Shown: positions 21,046 through 30,075, counted from the stretch's first letter. The stretch: DNA of 64,000 nucleotides from Candidatus Alistipes avicola (GCA_019118565.1 DWYR01000025.1:100493-164492), one strand, 5' to 3'. Notes: generated by a model not told the origin, from the sequence alone. Program-made: numbers and translations.

Positions 21046-22798
21046 TCAAAAAGCTATTTCCTCTTCCGTCGCACCGACCTTAATCACGATATCGCCATCT
21101 GCAACCAGAGCCCGTCCGAATGAGTATTCGCCCATCATATCGTCGAAATCGGCCGGATACACCGTAACCGAATCCCCGATCTTAACTCCCACATAGAACA
21201 TTTCGCCCGTATAGTTGTAAACATCCATATAGAAGGTGGCTCCTCGGTCGATCGTAAAGCCCTCGGCAAAGTCCCAATCGTAATTGGTCGAGCTGCTTAC
21301 ATCATAATTATTGTCATCGAAATAGGCTTTCACGGTGACCGTATTACCACCACCCAAAGCTCATAAGCAACCGAGACCTCGACATTCGATGCCGGCATAA
21401 CGAATGATGCATACGGAAGATCCAAGACTACAGGAACATCCAAGCCATTGGAATCTGTCACCGTCACAGAGGAGATCCGCTGGCCATCGGGAACATAGAT
21501 GGACATGGAAACGGTTTCCCCTTCGGCAAACAAGTTCCCTCCATTAAACACGACCGTAACACCATCAACGGCAGTAACCGAATAAGCGGGAGAAACTTCT
21601 ATTTCTGCACTGAGCGAAACCGCCTTTTCCGGAATCAGAACAGGAGCATAGAAGATTCCAGGAGCATAATACACGAAATCAAAGCTCTCGCCTCCCTCCA
21701 GGGTCGCTTTCATGGGTTTGAAACCCTCCTCCGCCGAAGCAAACAGATAGACGTATTCTCCCGGTATGCCTGCCTGCACAGGGACTCCATAATACTGATC
21801 CGGAGCATCATAGAACTGCGCCTCCGTTATATGAGCACTCTCAATACAAGTTACCGGTATCTTCTCCAAAATATTCAGGTCGATCGTTACATTCTCTGCT
21901 GGCATCTCGAATTTTACATATGCACGGGAGATAACCTCCACGTCCAAACCTGAGACAGATGCCTCTGCCCCTGCGAGATAATAGGATGAATTCACATACA
22001 ATTCAGCCGTTACGGTCTCTCCGTCAATGGCCATCGCCGGCAAAACGGATTTTTCCAGATCCAGATAAGTCGCTGTCGCATTCTCCCAAGTAATATTATA
22101 GCGGCCGTGCTGCTCGCCCTCAACACGAAGCGTCACATCGCCAGTAACGTCTTGATAATCCGGATATATAGAGATTTGATACACATTATTTACACTCTCC
22201 GAGCGGACACACGAACACCCCTTTACGTCATCGACACTCAGCCATTCACCATCGCCGATCTGAAACAGCACTTCCGTTATCGTATAGGCATCCGTCGTCA
22301 AAAGATAACAATCAAAATATTTATACCGAGCATCCGGACTTACACCATACAGCGATACAAATTCGTTTTCCTCCAAACGCATTGTGTATCCATTTTCACT
22401 CAACTGTTGCTGCACACTGTAACAAGCCACAACCTCAAAATTCTCTTCGGGAATCACAACTTCAACCGCTACCGACTGTAACGATTCGCCCGAATTCCCC
22501 GTAAAAGACGGCATATACACTTTGTCATTCACCTGAATATGGATATGCTCCATATGATAGTCCTGAAATCCATCCGAAAGATTTGTCCCTGGTGTAAGAA
22601 TCACTTTTTGCGTAGAGCCGACCTCATATTCGGCACCCGGCTCCAATCCCGAAACGGCAATAAAATCCGGCGTCAAATTCAAAATATCGGTTGCCGTACT
22701 TTTTACCGGTTCTGGAAGCGGTTCCGGATCTAAAGAATTACACCCGCCTAAAAAAAAGCGAACCACGTTAAAATGAAAAAAGAGAATATGTGTTTCAT
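21046..22798 (-). pseudogene. Lipoprotein with repeated beta modules, two frameshifts
   Basis: One gene read in three frames. From the ATG at 22798 a normal lipoprotein signal begins (MKHIFSFFILTWFAFF) but hits TAG after a run of eight T at about 22750; adding one T joins it to LGGCNSLDPEP in the long frame (22766-21330). That frame carries modules ending FEMPAENVTI and FVMPASNVEV, then breaks at YELW near 21352; one extra G in the GGG run would continue into GGNTVTVKAYFDDNNYDV to the stop at 21046. Intact product would be about 583 residues. Either a decayed or phase-variable surface lipoprotein, or base-call errors. Confidence 0.7.
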
Positions 22799-23097
22799 AA
22801 GCACAATGTTTTTAAAAAATTTTATTATATTAATTCACTCACAAAGAAAAACAAAAAAAACAAGAAAAGCAAAAAAAGAATATAATTAAATAAGAATAAG
22901 CGCCTTCAATTTACACTCTATTATCAAATAGAAATACGAGTTTTTGAAAAAAATTATAAAAAAGACCCCTCCCCGATAACAGGAGGAAACCTCCGAAATA
23001 ACAGACAATCAGTGAAAAAGAAAAAACTTCAGTCTGGAGCTCAGACCGAAGTTTTTTTTTTACACGACAGATTCGTTTTACTCTGGCAAGTCGACCG
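22799..23097. other. AT-rich intergenic region
   Basis: About 300 bases, very AT-rich between 22800 and 22970, with a short GGAGG/CCTCC hairpin near 22982 and a terminator at 23021-23060. No gene seen. Confidence 0.5.
23021..23060 (-). terminator. Terminator of 43-residue membrane protein gene
   Basis: AAAAACTTC-GTCTG and CAGAC-GAAGTTTTT form a long near-perfect stem with A- and T-runs on the two sides, just downstream of the small gene. Confidence 0.75.
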
Positions 23098-23229
23098 TCA
23101 AACTCGACGTCGACCGTCCTGCAATTTCGCTTTTTTATGTTTTTTCAACCCGATAAAGATCAGGACAACGAGCAGGAACAGGCCCAAAACAGCAGCCATA
23201 ATCCAGATAAAATCCATATATACACCCAT
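23098..23229 (-). CDS. 43-residue single-pass membrane protein
   Basis: Short ORF of 43 codons plus TGA. MGVYMDFIWIMAAVLGLFLL continues to IFIGLKKHKKAKLQ: one hydrophobic helix at about residues 5-28 followed by a lysine/arginine-rich cytoplasmic tail, obeying the positive-inside rule. A second ATG at codon 5 could be the true start. Followed by a good terminator. Function unknown; small proteins of this form often modulate membrane complexes. Confidence 0.6.
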   Translation of the reverse strand: MGVYMDFIWIMAAVLGLFLLVVLIFIGLKKHKKAKLQDGRRRV

Positions 23230-23427
23230 CTCTTTTCTTCTTTATATTTGTTACTATTTTCCAGAAAGGAATTCCATCATAATTTATTTTCGATTTATTT
23301 ACATGAACCATTTTTCTCTCTATTCCAAAAAAAATCGCAAGTGATTCCCTTTCCGACACACTCTTTCTGATCAAAGAAACGCAAAAATACGGTTATTCGT
23401 ATATAGAAGCCTATTCGAAAGATAATA

Positions 23428-24012
23428 TCACAATCGTTTGAGCGAAATACGCACAAGTTCTTCGACTGAAATTCCCGGATTTTCACGCACAACCGCCTTG
23501 ACAACCTTCTCGGCAGCCGCCTTCCCGAACCCAAGCATTACCAATGCTGCCAATGCCTCTTCGTACTCGGCAAGAGCCGCTGTCGGAGTCGTCGGCTCTT
23601 CACTCACCCCCAATCCAGTCAGTTTCCCGCTTAACTCGACAATGATCTTCTGGGCCGTTTTCAAACCGAGCCCTTTCACATTCTTAAGTAATACGGCGTT
23701 CTCGGTCGCAATGATATTCTGCAACTCACGCGGCGAGTAGGTCGAAAGGATCATCCGGGCCGTATTGCCCCCGACTCCCGACACGCTGATCAGATGGCGG
23801 AACAGTTCCCGTTCGGTTTTCGAAGCAAACCCGAAAAAAAGCTGCGCATCTTCCCGAACCACGTGATGCACGTAGAGTTTGGCTCGCTCGGCCCCCTCGA
23901 TCTCCGAGTAGGTCTGCAACGATATTTGCAGATAGTACCCGACCCCCCCAGCATCCAGAACGGCATAGGTCGGAGCCAGTTCCACAACCGAACCGGCAAT
24001 ATATTCATACAT
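23428..24012 (-). CDS. ruvA: Holliday junction helicase subunit RuvA
   Basis: 194 residues, usual size. N-terminal OB fold (MYEYIAGSVVELAPTYAVLDAGGVGYYLQIS), two helix-hairpin-helix motifs (LISVSGVGGNTARMIL and LLKNVKGLGLKTAQKIIVEL), and a C-terminal RuvB-binding helical domain (EEALAALVMLGFGKAAAEKVV). RuvA tetramers bind four-way junctions and load RuvB. Divergent from the Skp-like gene. Confidence 0.97.
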   Translation of the reverse strand: MYEYIAGSVVELAPTYAVLDAGGVGYYLQISLQTYSEIEGAERAKLYVHHVVREDAQLFFGFASKTERELFRHLISVSGVGGNTARMILSTYSPRELQNIIATENAVLLKNVKGLGLKTAQKIIVELSGKLTGLGVSEEPTTPTAALAEYEEALAALVMLGFGKAAAEKVVKAVVRENPGISVEELVRISLKRL

Positions 24013-24039
24013 AAAGCTCCTATTTTAAATGAGTCATGG

Positions 24040-24047
24040 CAAAAGTA
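24040..24047 (-). promoter_or_regulatory. -7 element for ruvA
   Basis: TACTTTTG on the minus strand fits TAnnTTTG and lies 28 bases upstream of the ruvA start; it is back to back with the plus-strand element at 24060-24067. Confidence 0.55.
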
Positions 24048-24059
24048 AAGATTTTTTTC

Positions 24060-24067
24060 TACCTTTG
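24060..24067 (+). promoter_or_regulatory. -7 element for Skp-like lipoprotein
   Basis: TACCTTTG fits the consensus, 45 bases before the ATG. Confidence 0.6.
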
Positions 24068-24111
24068 CTTCTTACTACGACAAATTTAACCTAATTACGA
24101 AATAACAAAGT

Positions 24112-24696
24112 ATGAAAAAATTTTTCTTCTTGGCCCTGGTCGCTCTGGCGGGAATGACCGCCTGCGGTACCAAAAATGCAGAACCTACGACCGACGCTAC
24201 GTCTGAAGAGCAACAGTCTGTCGGCAGTTCCGATATCGCATACGTAGTAGTCGAGGGTGTCCTTTCCGAATCCGACATCTACAAAAACGAAGGAATCCCC
24301 CTGCAGGAGAAAACCGAAAAAACCCAGAAAAAATGGTTGCAAAGAAGACAGAACCTGGAGGCTGAAGCTGCCCAGCTGAATGAGAAATACCAGAAAGGAC
24401 TCATTACCACCAACAACATGCAGATCGAGGCAAAAAAACTCGAAGACCGCATGGCCTCGCTGCAGGCAACCATTCAGAAAGAGGGACAAACACTCGACGA
24501 GGAAAACTTCGTCTTCACGAACCGCGCACAGGATCTCATGCGTCGTGCCATCCAGAACATCAATGCAGACCGTCGCTACAAAATCATCTTCGACGGCAGC
24601 GCCCTGCTGGATGCCGACTCGACCCTCAACATCTCCCCGGCCGTACTACAGGAGGTAAACCGTCTGTATGCAGAAGAAAGCAAGGACAAGAAATAG
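24112..24696 (+). CDS. OmpH/Skp-like lipoprotein
   Basis: 194 residues. Signal peptide with lipobox MTAC puts the lipidated cysteine at residue 18. After a low-complexity linker, IAYVVVEGVLSES begins an OmpH/Skp-type domain with two long charged helices (about residues 62-140) likely to form the coiled-coil tentacles, then RAIQNINADRRYKIIFDGSALLDAD, the closing strand seen in Skp proteins. Skp chaperones outer-membrane proteins in the periplasm; lipid anchoring is a departure from the soluble E. coli form. Monocistronic. Confidence 0.8.
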   Translation: MKKFFFLALVALAGMTACGTKNAEPTTDATSEEQQSVGSSDIAYVVVEGVLSESDIYKNEGIPLQEKTEKTQKKWLQRRQNLEAEAAQLNEKYQKGLITTNNMQIEAKKLEDRMASLQATIQKEGQTLDEENFVFTNRAQDLMRRAIQNINADRRYKIIFDGSALLDADSTLNISPAVLQEVNRLYAEESKDKK

Positions 24697-24725
24697 GAAC
24701 GGGGCAACACCTGCTCACTAAGCAC

Positions 24726-24753
24726 AACGGTCTTCTTCGGAAGGCCGTTTTTT
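24726..24753 (+). terminator. Terminator of Skp-like gene
   Basis: AACGG-CTTC-TTC-GGAAG-CCGTT hairpin followed by a T-run. Confidence 0.8.
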
Positions 24754-24814
24754 ATATCATCCGCCATACCGACTCTCGCAAAATAAGAGTCCGCTATCAG
24801 CCAACTGGCACACA

Positions 24815-24855
24815 CCAGACGAGGACTGCCGATATTTTCGGCAGTCCTCGTCTGG
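24815..24855. terminator. Strong hairpin between convergent genes
   Basis: A 17-bp perfect stem (CCAGACGAGGACTGCCG and its complement) around a 7-base loop. No T-run follows on either strand, so it may act as a 3' RNA-stabilising hairpin for the unknown lipoprotein gene ending at 24884. Confidence 0.6.
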
Positions 24856-24883
24856 GTAATAAATGCGAATCTTGTTTCCTCGG

Positions 24884-25732
24884 CTATTCCAGGCAGACAC
24901 CTGTCAGCACAGTACCGTCGGCCAAAGTAATCTTGACGGTAATCCTCTGGCCGGACAACGGGAGATACGGGAGACTCTTGAGTGTGAACCGAGCTGGGAA
25001 GATGGCCAGATCCGTCTCGTCCAGTTCTGAGAGCAATTTCCAGTCGGCATCGCGCGAACTGTAATCAAGCGGGAAATCCTCCCGTCTCGGATACTCCTCC
25101 GGATCGTAACGATCAGCTGTCCCCCAGTTAGGATACAACAATTCATAACCGCTGTCAAAAATCTCCGAATAACGGGGTGCAAAGACCCGAATCATATCAC
25201 CGAGCGGAGCTCCGGCCGGATGCTCTTCGTCCCACGCCTTAGCTCCAGTCACCTCGATCGAACGGATCGGCTGTGAAAGGCAGGTATTCTCATCCATCCC
25301 GTACGGGAATAAAAAGACACTGACCGCTCCGTCGAATCCGGTATCGCCATTCGCCGCAGCCAAAGCCTCAAATCCTGCATACATCTCTTCGGTAGGAGTC
25401 ATCCCAATGGGGGTTTGATTCCACCAGGTCCACTCCCTGCCCAAAATACGGGAATAATAGAATTTGTCGCCATAACAGCGCACCTCGATATTTTTTCCCT
25501 GATTGGAGAGTGAGACCTCCAGCTCCGTCGGATCGATATAGGAATTAATCAATGAACCCTTTTCAATCAAAAGTTGAATCGGGATTGCTACCCCGCCACC
25601 TACAGGTTCATCCTTCACCGGATCGGGTGTCGGCTCCGGATCGGGAACCGGTGTCACCGTGGAGTTATCGGAACAACCTCCGATATTGCAAGCCAGCAAC
25701 ACAGTCGATAAAAGAGCAAGAAGACGATTCAT
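24884..25732 (-). CDS. Hypothetical lipoprotein
   Basis: 282 residues from the ATG at 25732 (another ATG two codons upstream). Lipobox region ACNIGGC gives Cys20. A P-D/E-P-T-P linker follows (VTPVPDPEPTPDPVKDEP), then a globular domain not recognised. The C-terminus SGQRITVKITLADGTVLTGVCLE looks like a beta-strand pair. Isolated between the Skp-like gene and dacA. Confidence 0.6.
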   Translation of the reverse strand: MNRLLALLSTVLLACNIGGCSDNSTVTPVPDPEPTPDPVKDEPVGGGVAIPIQLLIEKGSLINSYIDPTELEVSLSNQGKNIEVRCYGDKFYYSRILGREWTWWNQTPIGMTPTEEMYAGFEALAAANGDTGFDGAVSVFLFPYGMDENTCLSQPIRSIEVTGAKAWDEEHPAGAPLGDMIRVFAPRYSEIFDSGYELLYPNWGTADRYDPEEYPRREDFPLDYSSRDADWKLLSELDETDLAIFPARFTLKSLPYLPLSGQRITVKITLADGTVLTGVCLE

Positions 25733-25978
25733 AAACATTAAATTTTTTAGTTAATGTATGAGGCGGCCATGTATATCAGATATGTTAAAGATAGCAAACA
25801 AAAATTAAATTCAAACAAATAAAGCAAATTATTGTACAACAACATCTCAACACACAAACAATTCATCAGAGACTCGATTTGCTGCAACATAGGGCCCAAA
25901 CTCAAACGATCGGGACGCTGTTGGATTCGAAATCCAAGAGAGACGACACTGCGATAACAAATGGAAGGATCTACCGGT

Positions 25979-26010
25979 CCAATCCTCCAATCCTCCAATC
26001 CTCCAATCCT
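25979..26010. repeat. Tandem octamer repeat (CCAATCCT x4)
   Basis: Four exact head-to-tail copies of CCAATCCT. It lies about 75 bases upstream of the dacA -7 element and could vary in copy number by slippage. Confidence 0.9.
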
Positions 26011-26084
26011 CCCTTCGTCCCAAGGACCATAGAATAATCTGGTGTCCCGACTCGAAATATTGCGGATATGCGTTTATTTTTTAT

Positions 26085-26092
26085 TAACTTTG
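26085..26092 (+). promoter_or_regulatory. -7 element for dacA
   Basis: TAACTTTG matches TAnnTTTG; transcription would begin near 26099, leaving a leader of about 16 bases. Confidence 0.55.
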
Positions 26093-26114
26093 TGCGCAAA
26101 ATGCAAAGCGTGCT

Positions 26115-26912
26115 ATGGGTTTTGTTCCGTTCACATTCATCGACTTCATAGATATCATCCTGGTAGCGGCGATCATGTTCTGGATCTACCGCGCGACCCG
26201 GGGAACCAATGCCCCCTACATCATCACGGGAATCATCATGATCTACCTGATGTGGGTCGTCGTACGCACGCTCAATATGGAACTGCTCTCATCCATACTC
26301 GGGCAGTTTGTCAGCGTCGGCGTAATCGCCCTAATCATCGTCTTCCAACCCGAAATCAGACGATTCCTGCAAATGATCGGCATGCGTCAAAAAAGATTCA
26401 ATTTCCTGACAAAATTCTTTAGCCGTCACGATGAAACCGAGATCAATATCGTAGCCCCGATCGTTACCGCCTGCCGCGATATGGCCGAGACAAAGACCGG
26501 AGCGTTGATCGTCATCGGACGTCACAGCGATCTGAAACTGATCACGGAGGGAGGCATTGCCCTCGATGCCAAGATATCAACCCCGCTGCTCGAAAACCTC
26601 TTCTTCAAGAACAGCCCGCTGCACGACGGGGCCGTTGTCATCGAAGGAGATCGTATTGTTGCCGCCAAGTGCATCCTGCCGGTAACCCAAAGCGAAGTGC
26701 CGAAATCCTACGGAACACGACACCGTGCCGCGATCGGCATGAGCGAAATTTCGGATGCCATCATTCTGGTCGTATCCGAAGAGACCGGAAAAATCTCCAT
26801 CGCACACGGAGGTGCCTTGCATCGGGACATTTCCCCCAACGACATGACACGGATCTTGATGCGGCACCTCAACAACAAGAGGAAACCCGACCAAACCGAA
26901 GTGGCCGAATAA
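26115..26912 (+). CDS. dacA: Diadenylate cyclase (CdaA/DacA type)
   Basis: 265 residues (TIGR00159 family). Three N-terminal membrane helices cover about residues 1-80, followed by the cytoplasmic DAC domain with the metal-binding DGA motif in LHDGAVVI (about 172-174) and the RHR motif in GTRHRAAIGMSE (about 202-204). Makes cyclic di-AMP from two ATP. CdaR and GlmM, its Firmicutes partners, are not adjacent. Monocistronic. Confidence 0.95.
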   Translation: MGFVPFTFIDFIDIILVAAIMFWIYRATRGTNAPYIITGIIMIYLMWVVVRTLNMELLSSILGQFVSVGVIALIIVFQPEIRRFLQMIGMRQKRFNFLTKFFSRHDETEINIVAPIVTACRDMAETKTGALIVIGRHSDLKLITEGGIALDAKISTPLLENLFFKNSPLHDGAVVIEGDRIVAAKCILPVTQSEVPKSYGTRHRAAIGMSEISDAIILVVSEETGKISIAHGGALHRDISPNDMTRILMRHLNNKRKPDQTEVAE

Positions 26913-27367
26913 TCCGTCCGCACAGCGTTCCATCCATTCAAACATCCCGTTTGCTCTTGTACTCTGGCAAAAGAGCGATCAGACGGATTCTGCGATCATG
27001 AACGCCGACACCGCCTGACTTGCACTGTTTCCCCTTCGACCTTATCACCGGAGACCGATTACTCCACCTGTAATTAGCGAAAAACTGCGGGATCGAATTC
27101 ATCCGCCCACAACACGGCAGAACAACTCCCCGCAACCGGTTTTGCAACGAATCGGCATAAGTCGGCATAAGACTGATGACCCTGGGGCAACCAGCCGAAC
27201 CCTCCCGCAAAAGACCTTCTCGACCGGTCCTGCAGAATCCATATGAAACACCCCCGTAAATAAAAGGCCGGCACAACCCCTATGCACCTGCCCATGCTCC
27301 CCTGCCGAACAACATAAAAAAAGCCGCAGATCACAATCTGCGGCTTTTTATCTCGTGAATCTGCCTA
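26913..27367. other. Long intergenic region dacA/secG
   Basis: About 455 bases with no credible gene; open frames here lack family features. A ten-base direct repeat (TCGGCATAAG twice) lies at about 27150-27172. The secG terminator is at 27316-27349. Confidence 0.5.
27316..27349. terminator. secG terminator
   Basis: AAAAAAGCCGCAGA and TCTGCGGCTTTTT form a clean stem with A- and T-runs around a six-base loop; works in both directions, mainly for secG. Confidence 0.85.
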
Positions 27368-27766
27368 TTATTCCTGTGCGGGCTGCGATGCTTCAGTCTC
27401 AGCAGCAGGTGTCTCGGTTGCAGGCACCGTCGTCTCCGCAGCCGGAACATCTGCCTGCGGGATAACCGCATCGGTCTCAACAACAGTCTCCATCAAAGCC
27501 TTTGCATCTTCGTCGATCTTCGCATTGCTCGTCGCTACCAAGCCACGATCCATAGCCATCGTCGCTACCAGGCTCAGCACTACGATCACAACAGCCATCG
27601 TCCAAGTGAACTTCTCCAGAAAATTCGTGGTCTGACGCACACCCATAACCTGGTTCGAAACGCCGAAATTGGCAGCCATACCGCTTTTGGGATTCTGCAC
27701 GAGAACCGCAAGAATAATCAACACGCTTGCAACCAGAATCAGAATGATACAGAGAGTGTATAACAT
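27368..27766 (-). CDS. secG: Preprotein translocase subunit SecG
   Basis: 132 residues. First helix MLYTLCIILILVASVLIILAVLVQNPKSG with the SecG signature VQNPKSGMAANFG, and a second helix at about 55-75. The last 45 residues form an A/E/T/V-rich tail absent from E. coli SecG. Part of SecYEG. Last gene of the sigma-54 regulator-lptE-TPR run. Confidence 0.93.
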   Translation of the reverse strand: MLYTLCIILILVASVLIILAVLVQNPKSGMAANFGVSNQVMGVRQTTNFLEKFTWTMAVVIVVLSLVATMAMDRGLVATSNAKIDEDAKALMETVVETDAVIPQADVPAAETTVPATETPAAETEASQPAQE

Positions 27767-27832
27767 ATATCTATCGCTTTTTTAATTATTTATTCGTCGT
27801 TTCTTCTCTTCTCGCCCCACACCGTCCGAAGA

Positions 27833-28336
27833 TCAACCCTTCGCCGGTTTACCCGAAGCCTGCTTTATTTTGTCGATAAGCGACGCAAAGTAAACACTTT
27901 TTTCCGGATTTAACAAACTTAATTTGCGATAAATAGCGATTGCCTGCTCCGAAAGTCCCTGGGAAAGGTATATTTCTGCCAATTCTTCGGTTACCAGATC
28001 ATCCTCTTCCCCGATTTCGGCCTCCGTGCGGATCTCCTCGGTCACCTCTCCCTCCTCCGCGACGATGCGATGTCCGCCCTCCTGGAGGAACCGGTCGATC
28101 AGATCCTCGGCCGACAGAGCTCCGAGCGCCTCCCGATCAATCGGCAATCCGTAAATCGGCATCAAACGTGCCGAAGAGAGAATCCGTATACGAGAATCGC
28201 TCTCTCCGCTCTGCTTCATGCGCAAGAGCCGTGCGACGGTAAACCACTCGTAACGATCGACAAGCGCTCCCAGTTCGGACAAATCGACCGCTCCTCTTTC
28301 GCCACGATGGGCCATATACTCCTTGAAACCTGCCAT
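27833..28336 (-). CDS. TPR-containing protein
   Basis: 167 residues, no signal peptide. The C-terminal LAEIYLSQGLSEQAIAIYRKLSLLNPEKSVYFASLIDKI is a tetratricopeptide-like helix pair; the N-terminal part is unassigned. Sits 4 bases after lptE and before secG, an arrangement seen in other Bacteroidetes. Probably a scaffold protein; partner unknown. Confidence 0.7.
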   Translation of the reverse strand: MAGFKEYMAHRGERGAVDLSELGALVDRYEWFTVARLLRMKQSGESDSRIRILSSARLMPIYGLPIDREALGALSAEDLIDRFLQEGGHRIVAEEGEVTEEIRTEAEIGEEDDLVTEELAEIYLSQGLSEQAIAIYRKLSLLNPEKSVYFASLIDKIKQASGKPAKG

Positions 28337-28340
28337 GCTC

Positions 28341-28856
28341 CTACCAGTTTGCCGCCGATGCCTGGAAAATATCGGTCACCAGCTGATCGACGATCTGGGG
28401 GATCAACTCCCCCTCAACCTCGGTAAGAAGCTGCGTGGAGGGATAATCCGCAAAAGCCGAGAACGTCTTGTTGAAAGAATCCGCCTCGACGATGGCATTG
28501 GTAAAGCGGACCGAAACGGTAATGGTCAGCCGGTTCAACATGGCCGTCTCGGACGAAGCCGAAACGGATGCCGTCGACGAGGTGTAATTCGTAATCTCGC
28601 CCTCGAAAGCGAAATCACCCCCTTCGTCGACCTGAATCAGGCGCGTCTGGTTTGCAAACTTCTCACGCAGCGCATCTGTCAACGTCGAACTCAGGATCGG
28701 CGCCACCATCGGCGCATTGTTGGGGAAATATGCGACACTGAACGTTTTCGCATCGGGAGGAATCGACGCTCCCGACAGTGAATATTTCACCGTCATGCCA
28801 CAACCTGCCGATAACAACAACACGGCAGCAAGGCTCCAAAAAAGAATTCTTTTCAC
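28341..28856 (-). CDS. lptE: LPS-assembly lipoprotein LptE-like
   Basis: 171 residues. Signal peptide with lipobox LSAGC (Cys19), then KYSLSGASIPPDAKTFSVAYFPNNAP, the recognisable opening of Bacteroidetes LptE proteins, and a C-terminal helix LIPQIVDQLVTDIFQASAANW. LptE plugs the LptD barrel in the outer membrane and helps insert LPS. lptD is not in the window. 13 bases after the sigma-54 regulator. Confidence 0.85.
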   Translation of the reverse strand: MKRILFWSLAAVLLLSAGCGMTVKYSLSGASIPPDAKTFSVAYFPNNAPMVAPILSSTLTDALREKFANQTRLIQVDEGGDFAFEGEITNYTSSTASVSASSETAMLNRLTITVSVRFTNAIVEADSFNKTFSAFADYPSTQLLTEVEGELIPQIVDQLVTDIFQASAANW

Positions 28857-28869
28857 TTATTTTTCTCTT

Positions 28870-30075
28870 TTAATCGTTTACACTCCGTTCGTCGATACCC
28901 AGCTCCTTGATCTTCCGATAAAGAGTACGCTCGGACATGAATAGATCGGCGGCCGTCTCACGACGTCGTCCGTTGTTGCGTTTGAGCGCTCGGATGATCT
29001 GCTCGCGCAGCACATCGGCCTTGGTCACCTCGCGCGGAGTCTGCTCTTCCACCTCGGCCGCTTCGGGATAATCGGAGACCGGCAAACTGCTGTGCGTCTT
29101 CGCGGGCAACAATCCGGCCGGATCCTTTACCGGCTCGGCCGCCCGCTGCGACAAATCGGCCAGCATCCGCTTCAAGTCGTTGATGTCGGCCCGCATGTCA
29201 AACAGCACCTTATAGAGCAGCTCCCGCTCCGTATTCATTTGATCCTGAGGTGTCTGATCTCCTCTTGTCGAAAGGACAGATGTGGAGGTCTGCGATTCAG
29301 GCAGATATTTTGCCAGGATCTCCGGCGTGATGAGCCGAGATTCCTCGATGGCCGAAATCTGTTCGGCCACATTCTTCAACTGGCGGATATTCCCCCTCCA
29401 ATAGTAGTTCTCAAGCATCTGACGGGCCTCCGGTGTAAGCGAAATGGCCGGCATCCGATATTGAGTAGCCACATCGGCTGCAAATTTGCGGAACAACAGA
29501 AAGATATCCTCCCGACGCTCCCGCAAGGCCGGAACTTGAATAGGAACCGTATTCAGGCGGTAATAGAGATCCTCCCGGAAACGCCCCTCCTCAATTGCGC
29601 GTTGAAGGTCCATATTGGTCGCCGCCACTACCCGCACGTCGGTCTTCTGCACCTTGGCCGAACCAACACGCATGAACTCCCCGGTCTGCAAGATACGCAA
29701 CAGACGTACCTGCGTCGAGAGAGGCAACTCGGCCACCTCATCCAGAAAGATCGTTCCGCCGTTTGCCTCTTCGAAATAGCCCTTGCGGGCCTCGACAGCC
29801 CCGGTGAAGGCACCCTTCTCATGACCGAAAAGCTCGGAATCAATCGTCCCTTCGGGAATGGCACCGCAGTTTACGGCAATGTATTTATTGTGCTTGCGGG
29901 CCGAACAGGCATGGATCACCTGCGGAAAAAACTCCTTCCCGACACCGCTTTCGCCGGTCACCAACACAGACAAATCGGTCGGTGCCACACGAATGGCGAT
30001 CTCAAGCGCCCGATTCAGTGCATCGGAATTACCGATAATTCCGAATCTATTTTTTATCGCGGTTAAATCTGTCAT
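28870..30075 (-). CDS. Sigma-54-dependent transcriptional activator, no receiver
   Basis: 401 residues. The AAA+ domain starts almost at the N-terminus (FGIIGNSDALNRALEIA): Walker A GESGVGKE, sigma-54-contacting GAFTGA in GHEKGAFTGAVEARKG, Walker B GGTIFLDE, arginine finger region FREDLYYRLN. A linker of about 100 residues leads to a C-terminal Fis-type HTH (RRETAADLFMSERTLYRKIKEL). There is no receiver or GAF domain, so input must come through another protein or level control. Upstream of lptE in the same transcript. Confidence 0.9.
   Translation of the reverse strand: MTDLTAIKNRFGIIGNSDALNRALEIAIRVAPTDLSVLVTGESGVGKEFFPQVIHACSARKHNKYIAVNCGAIPEGTIDSELFGHEKGAFTGAVEARKGYFEEANGGTIFLDEVAELPLSTQVRLLRILQTGEFMRVGSAKVQKTDVRVVAATNMDLQRAIEEGRFREDLYYRLNTVPIQVPALRERREDIFLLFRKFAADVATQYRMPAISLTPEARQMLENYYWRGNIRQLKNVAEQISAIEESRLITPEILAKYLPESQTSTSVLSTRGDQTPQDQMNTERELLYKVLFDMRADINDLKRMLADLSQRAAEPVKDPAGLLPAKTHSSLPVSDYPEAAEVEEQTPREVTKADVLREQIIRALKRNNGRRRETAADLFMSERTLYRKIKELGIDERSVND

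Larger units (their letters stand above)
25733..26114. other. Intergenic region upstream of diadenylate cyclase
   Basis: About 380 bases without a convincing gene. Contains a four-copy octamer repeat at 25979-26010 and a TAACTTTG promoter element at 26085-26092. Confidence 0.5.

Noticed and set aside
23091..23118. Twice-repeated TCGACCGTC near the small membrane protein stop
   Set aside because: Too short and only two copies; not reported as a repeat feature.
26938..27276. 112-codon minus-strand frame between dacA and secG
   Set aside because: No recognisable motif, odd cysteine/arginine composition and two other overlapping frames; treated as non-coding.
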